NCBI GenBank assembly: GCA_009840695.1
Contig: VXNG01000007.1
Span: 1 to 6,319, forward strand
DNA length: 6,319 bases
From: Acidimicrobiaceae bacterium
GTDB lineage: Bacteria; Actinomycetota; Acidimicrobiia; Acidimicrobiales; Aldehydirespiratoraceae
Direction: 5' to 3'
Below the pieces are notes generated by a model. It did not search any database, was not told the origin of the DNA, and saw only the letters and a program-made list of their open reading frames with translations. Position numbers and translations under genes: made by a program. Below, one piece after another: positions 5,134 through 6,319 of this stretch (positions are counted from its first letter, which is position 1; each line of letters opens with the position of its first letter).

Positions 5134-6319
5134 GTGGCCGAGACGACTCAGGGTCTAGCGCTCTTCCAAGAGTCGCACGCGAGGCTGCTCCAGCAGTTCC
5201 TGGAGCTGGAGCGCCAGCAGCTGCCGCCCGACGTGATCGACCGGCAGCTCATGGACATCGCCGAAGGGATCGTCCGGGATCACAATACGGCGGCTCTCAT
5301 CGCCGGAGAGCTCCGGCTGACCGACGAGGAGGAGCGGGAGTTCCGATCCAACGTCCGGGGCCTGATGGGCGGCGGCGCGCTGATGCCGCTGCTGGAGCGG
5401 GAGGACGTGGAGAACATCCACATCCTCGGCCACGACAGGGTGATCCTGTCGCTGGCCAACGGAGATCGCATACCGGGCCCGGCCCTGGCGGGCAGCGAGG
5501 AGGAGCTGGTCATGATGATCCGCCACCTCGCGGCCACCGCCGGCCACACCTCGAGGCGCTTCGACACCGCCGCGCCGATCCTCGATCTGCGGCTGGCGTC
5601 GGGGCACCGGCTCTTCGCGGTGACCGCAGTGGCCGAGCGGACCTCGATCGTGATCCGCCGCCACCGCATGCTTCAGTCGTCGCTGGAGCGGCTCGAGAAG
5701 TCGGGCACGGTCACCGCCCCGATGATCGAGGTGCTGCGGGCCGCGGTGCGCCCCCCCAACCCGGCCAACATGCTGGTGGTGGGGGGCACCGGCGCGGGCA
5801 AGACCACCCTGCTGCGCTCGCTGCTGTCGGAGGTGCCCCAGTCCGAGCTCATCGTGACCATCGAGGACACCCTGGAGCTGCATCTGCGGTCCTCGGGCCT
5901 GCACGAGCGGACCCTGGCGCTGGAGACCCGCACGGCCAACACCGAGGGCCTGGGCGAGATCTCCATGTACGACCTGTGCCGGGCCGCGCTGCGGATGTCG
6001 CCGGACCGGGTGATCGTGGGCGAGGTGCGGGGCGGCGAGGTGATGCAGCTCCTCCAGGCCATGGGCATCGGCAACGACGGGTCGCTGGGCACCATCCACG
6101 CGGGCAGCACCCGGGCCGCCATCAACAAGATGTTGATCTACGCCCAGCGCTCTCCGGACTCGCCCACTCCCGACTCGGTGCTGCGCGAGATCTCCGAGGT
6201 GCTGCACCTGCTGGTGTACATCAAGAAGCTGCCCGACGGGCGCCGGGCGGTCACCTCCATCCGCGAGGTGGTCGGCTACGAGGAGGGCCGGGTGGAGACC
6301 TCGGAGGTGTTCGCCCCCG
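5134..6319 (+). CDS. cpaF: CpaF/TadA secretion ATPase of the tad pilus system, C-terminus cut by window edge
   Basis: A frame of 395 codons runs off the right edge. GTG 5134 is the first start after an in-frame TAG at 5122-5124; the ribosome binding site (GCGGG) is weak. It begins 22 bp after the CpaE-like stop, so it is probably co-transcribed. Residues 1 to about 85 are a helical N-terminal domain, followed by the N-terminal half of the type II/IV secretion ATPase fold (RRFDTAAPILDLRLASGHR). Walker A is VVGGTGAGKTT with Lys223; the Asp box is IEDTLELHL; RTANTEGLGEISMYDLCRAALR precedes a Walker B-type DRVIVGEVRGGE with Glu297; the His box is GTIHAGS with His322. All catalytic motifs look intact. 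The family forms cytoplasmic hexamers that power assembly (and sometimes retraction) of Flp pili through TadB/TadC. Full-length relatives are usually some tens of residues longer, so most of the protein is present. The sequence is somewhat diverged, for example QAMGIGNDGSLG where QAMNTGHDGS is usual. Confidence 0.93.
   Translation, partial: MAETTQGLALFQESHARLLQQFLELERQQLPPDVIDRQLMDIAEGIVRDHNTAALIAGELRLTDEEEREFRSNVRGLMGGGALMPLLEREDVENIHILGHDRVILSLANGDRIPGPALAGSEEELVMMIRHLAATAGHTSRRFDTAAPILDLRLASGHRLFAVTAVAERTSIVIRRHRMLQSSLERLEKSGTVTAPMIEVLRAAVRPPNPANMLVVGGTGAGKTTLLRSLLSEVPQSELIVTIEDTLELHLRSSGLHERTLALETRTANTEGLGEISMYDLCRAALRMSPDRVIVGEVRGGEVMQLLQAMGIGNDGSLGTIHAGSTRAAINKMLIYAQRSPDSPTPDSVLREISEVLHLLVYIKKLPDGRRAVTSIREVVGYEEGRVETSEVFAP

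Noticed and set aside
5155..6207. Minus-strand open frame of 350 codons opposite cpaF
   Set aside because: The plus strand encodes intact Walker A, Asp, Walker B and His boxes; the reverse frame is a shadow.

Overview
The window is GC-rich, with the G/C-biased third codon positions of a high-GC bacterium. The gene families (SAF-domain protein, degenerate CpaE/MinD-like ATPase with a proline-rich tail, CpaF ATPase, and a soluble GAF-PAS kinase of DevS-like style) suggest Actinomycetota, possibly a deep lineage such as Acidimicrobiia. That placement is inferred from protein style only; there is no rRNA or other marker in the window.

Layout. Positions 1-2293 (minus strand) hold most of one long regulatory protein, GAF-PAS-HisKA-HATPase-REC-winged helix. 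A sensor kinase, receiver and OmpR-type DNA-binding domain are joined in one continuous frame; the gene runs off the left edge within the last few codons expected for the winged-helix fold. Positions 2294-2731 are a divergent intergenic region. Its half nearest the plus-strand genes (about 2531-2670) is an AT-rich island, roughly 39% G+C by hand count. It contains a good sigma70-like promoter facing right, a set of repeated hexamers just upstream of the -35 box, and several inverted repeats.

Positions 2732-6319 (plus strand) hold three co-directional genes that look like the start of a tad/Flp-type pilus or type II/IV secretion-like operon. They encode a membrane-anchored SAF-domain protein (CpaB/RcpC-like), a CpaE/MinD-like protein whose P-loop lacks lysine and which has a Pro/Tyr-rich repeat tail of about 170 residues, and the secretion ATPase CpaF/TadA (cut by the right edge). 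Gaps between them are 55 and 22 bp, and the last two use GTG starts. TadB/TadC, prepilin peptidase and Flp pilin genes are not in the window and would be expected to the right or elsewhere.

How it may work together (inference): the cytoplasmic hybrid regulator senses a small ligand or redox signal through GAF/PAS, relays phosphate from His309 to Asp597 of the same polypeptide, and binds the shared intergenic region to control itself and the pilus operon. The least standard parts are this all-in-one two-component protein facing a tad operon, the hexamer array at the promoter, and the lysine-less CpaE with a repeat tail. The pilus machinery itself is a known family.
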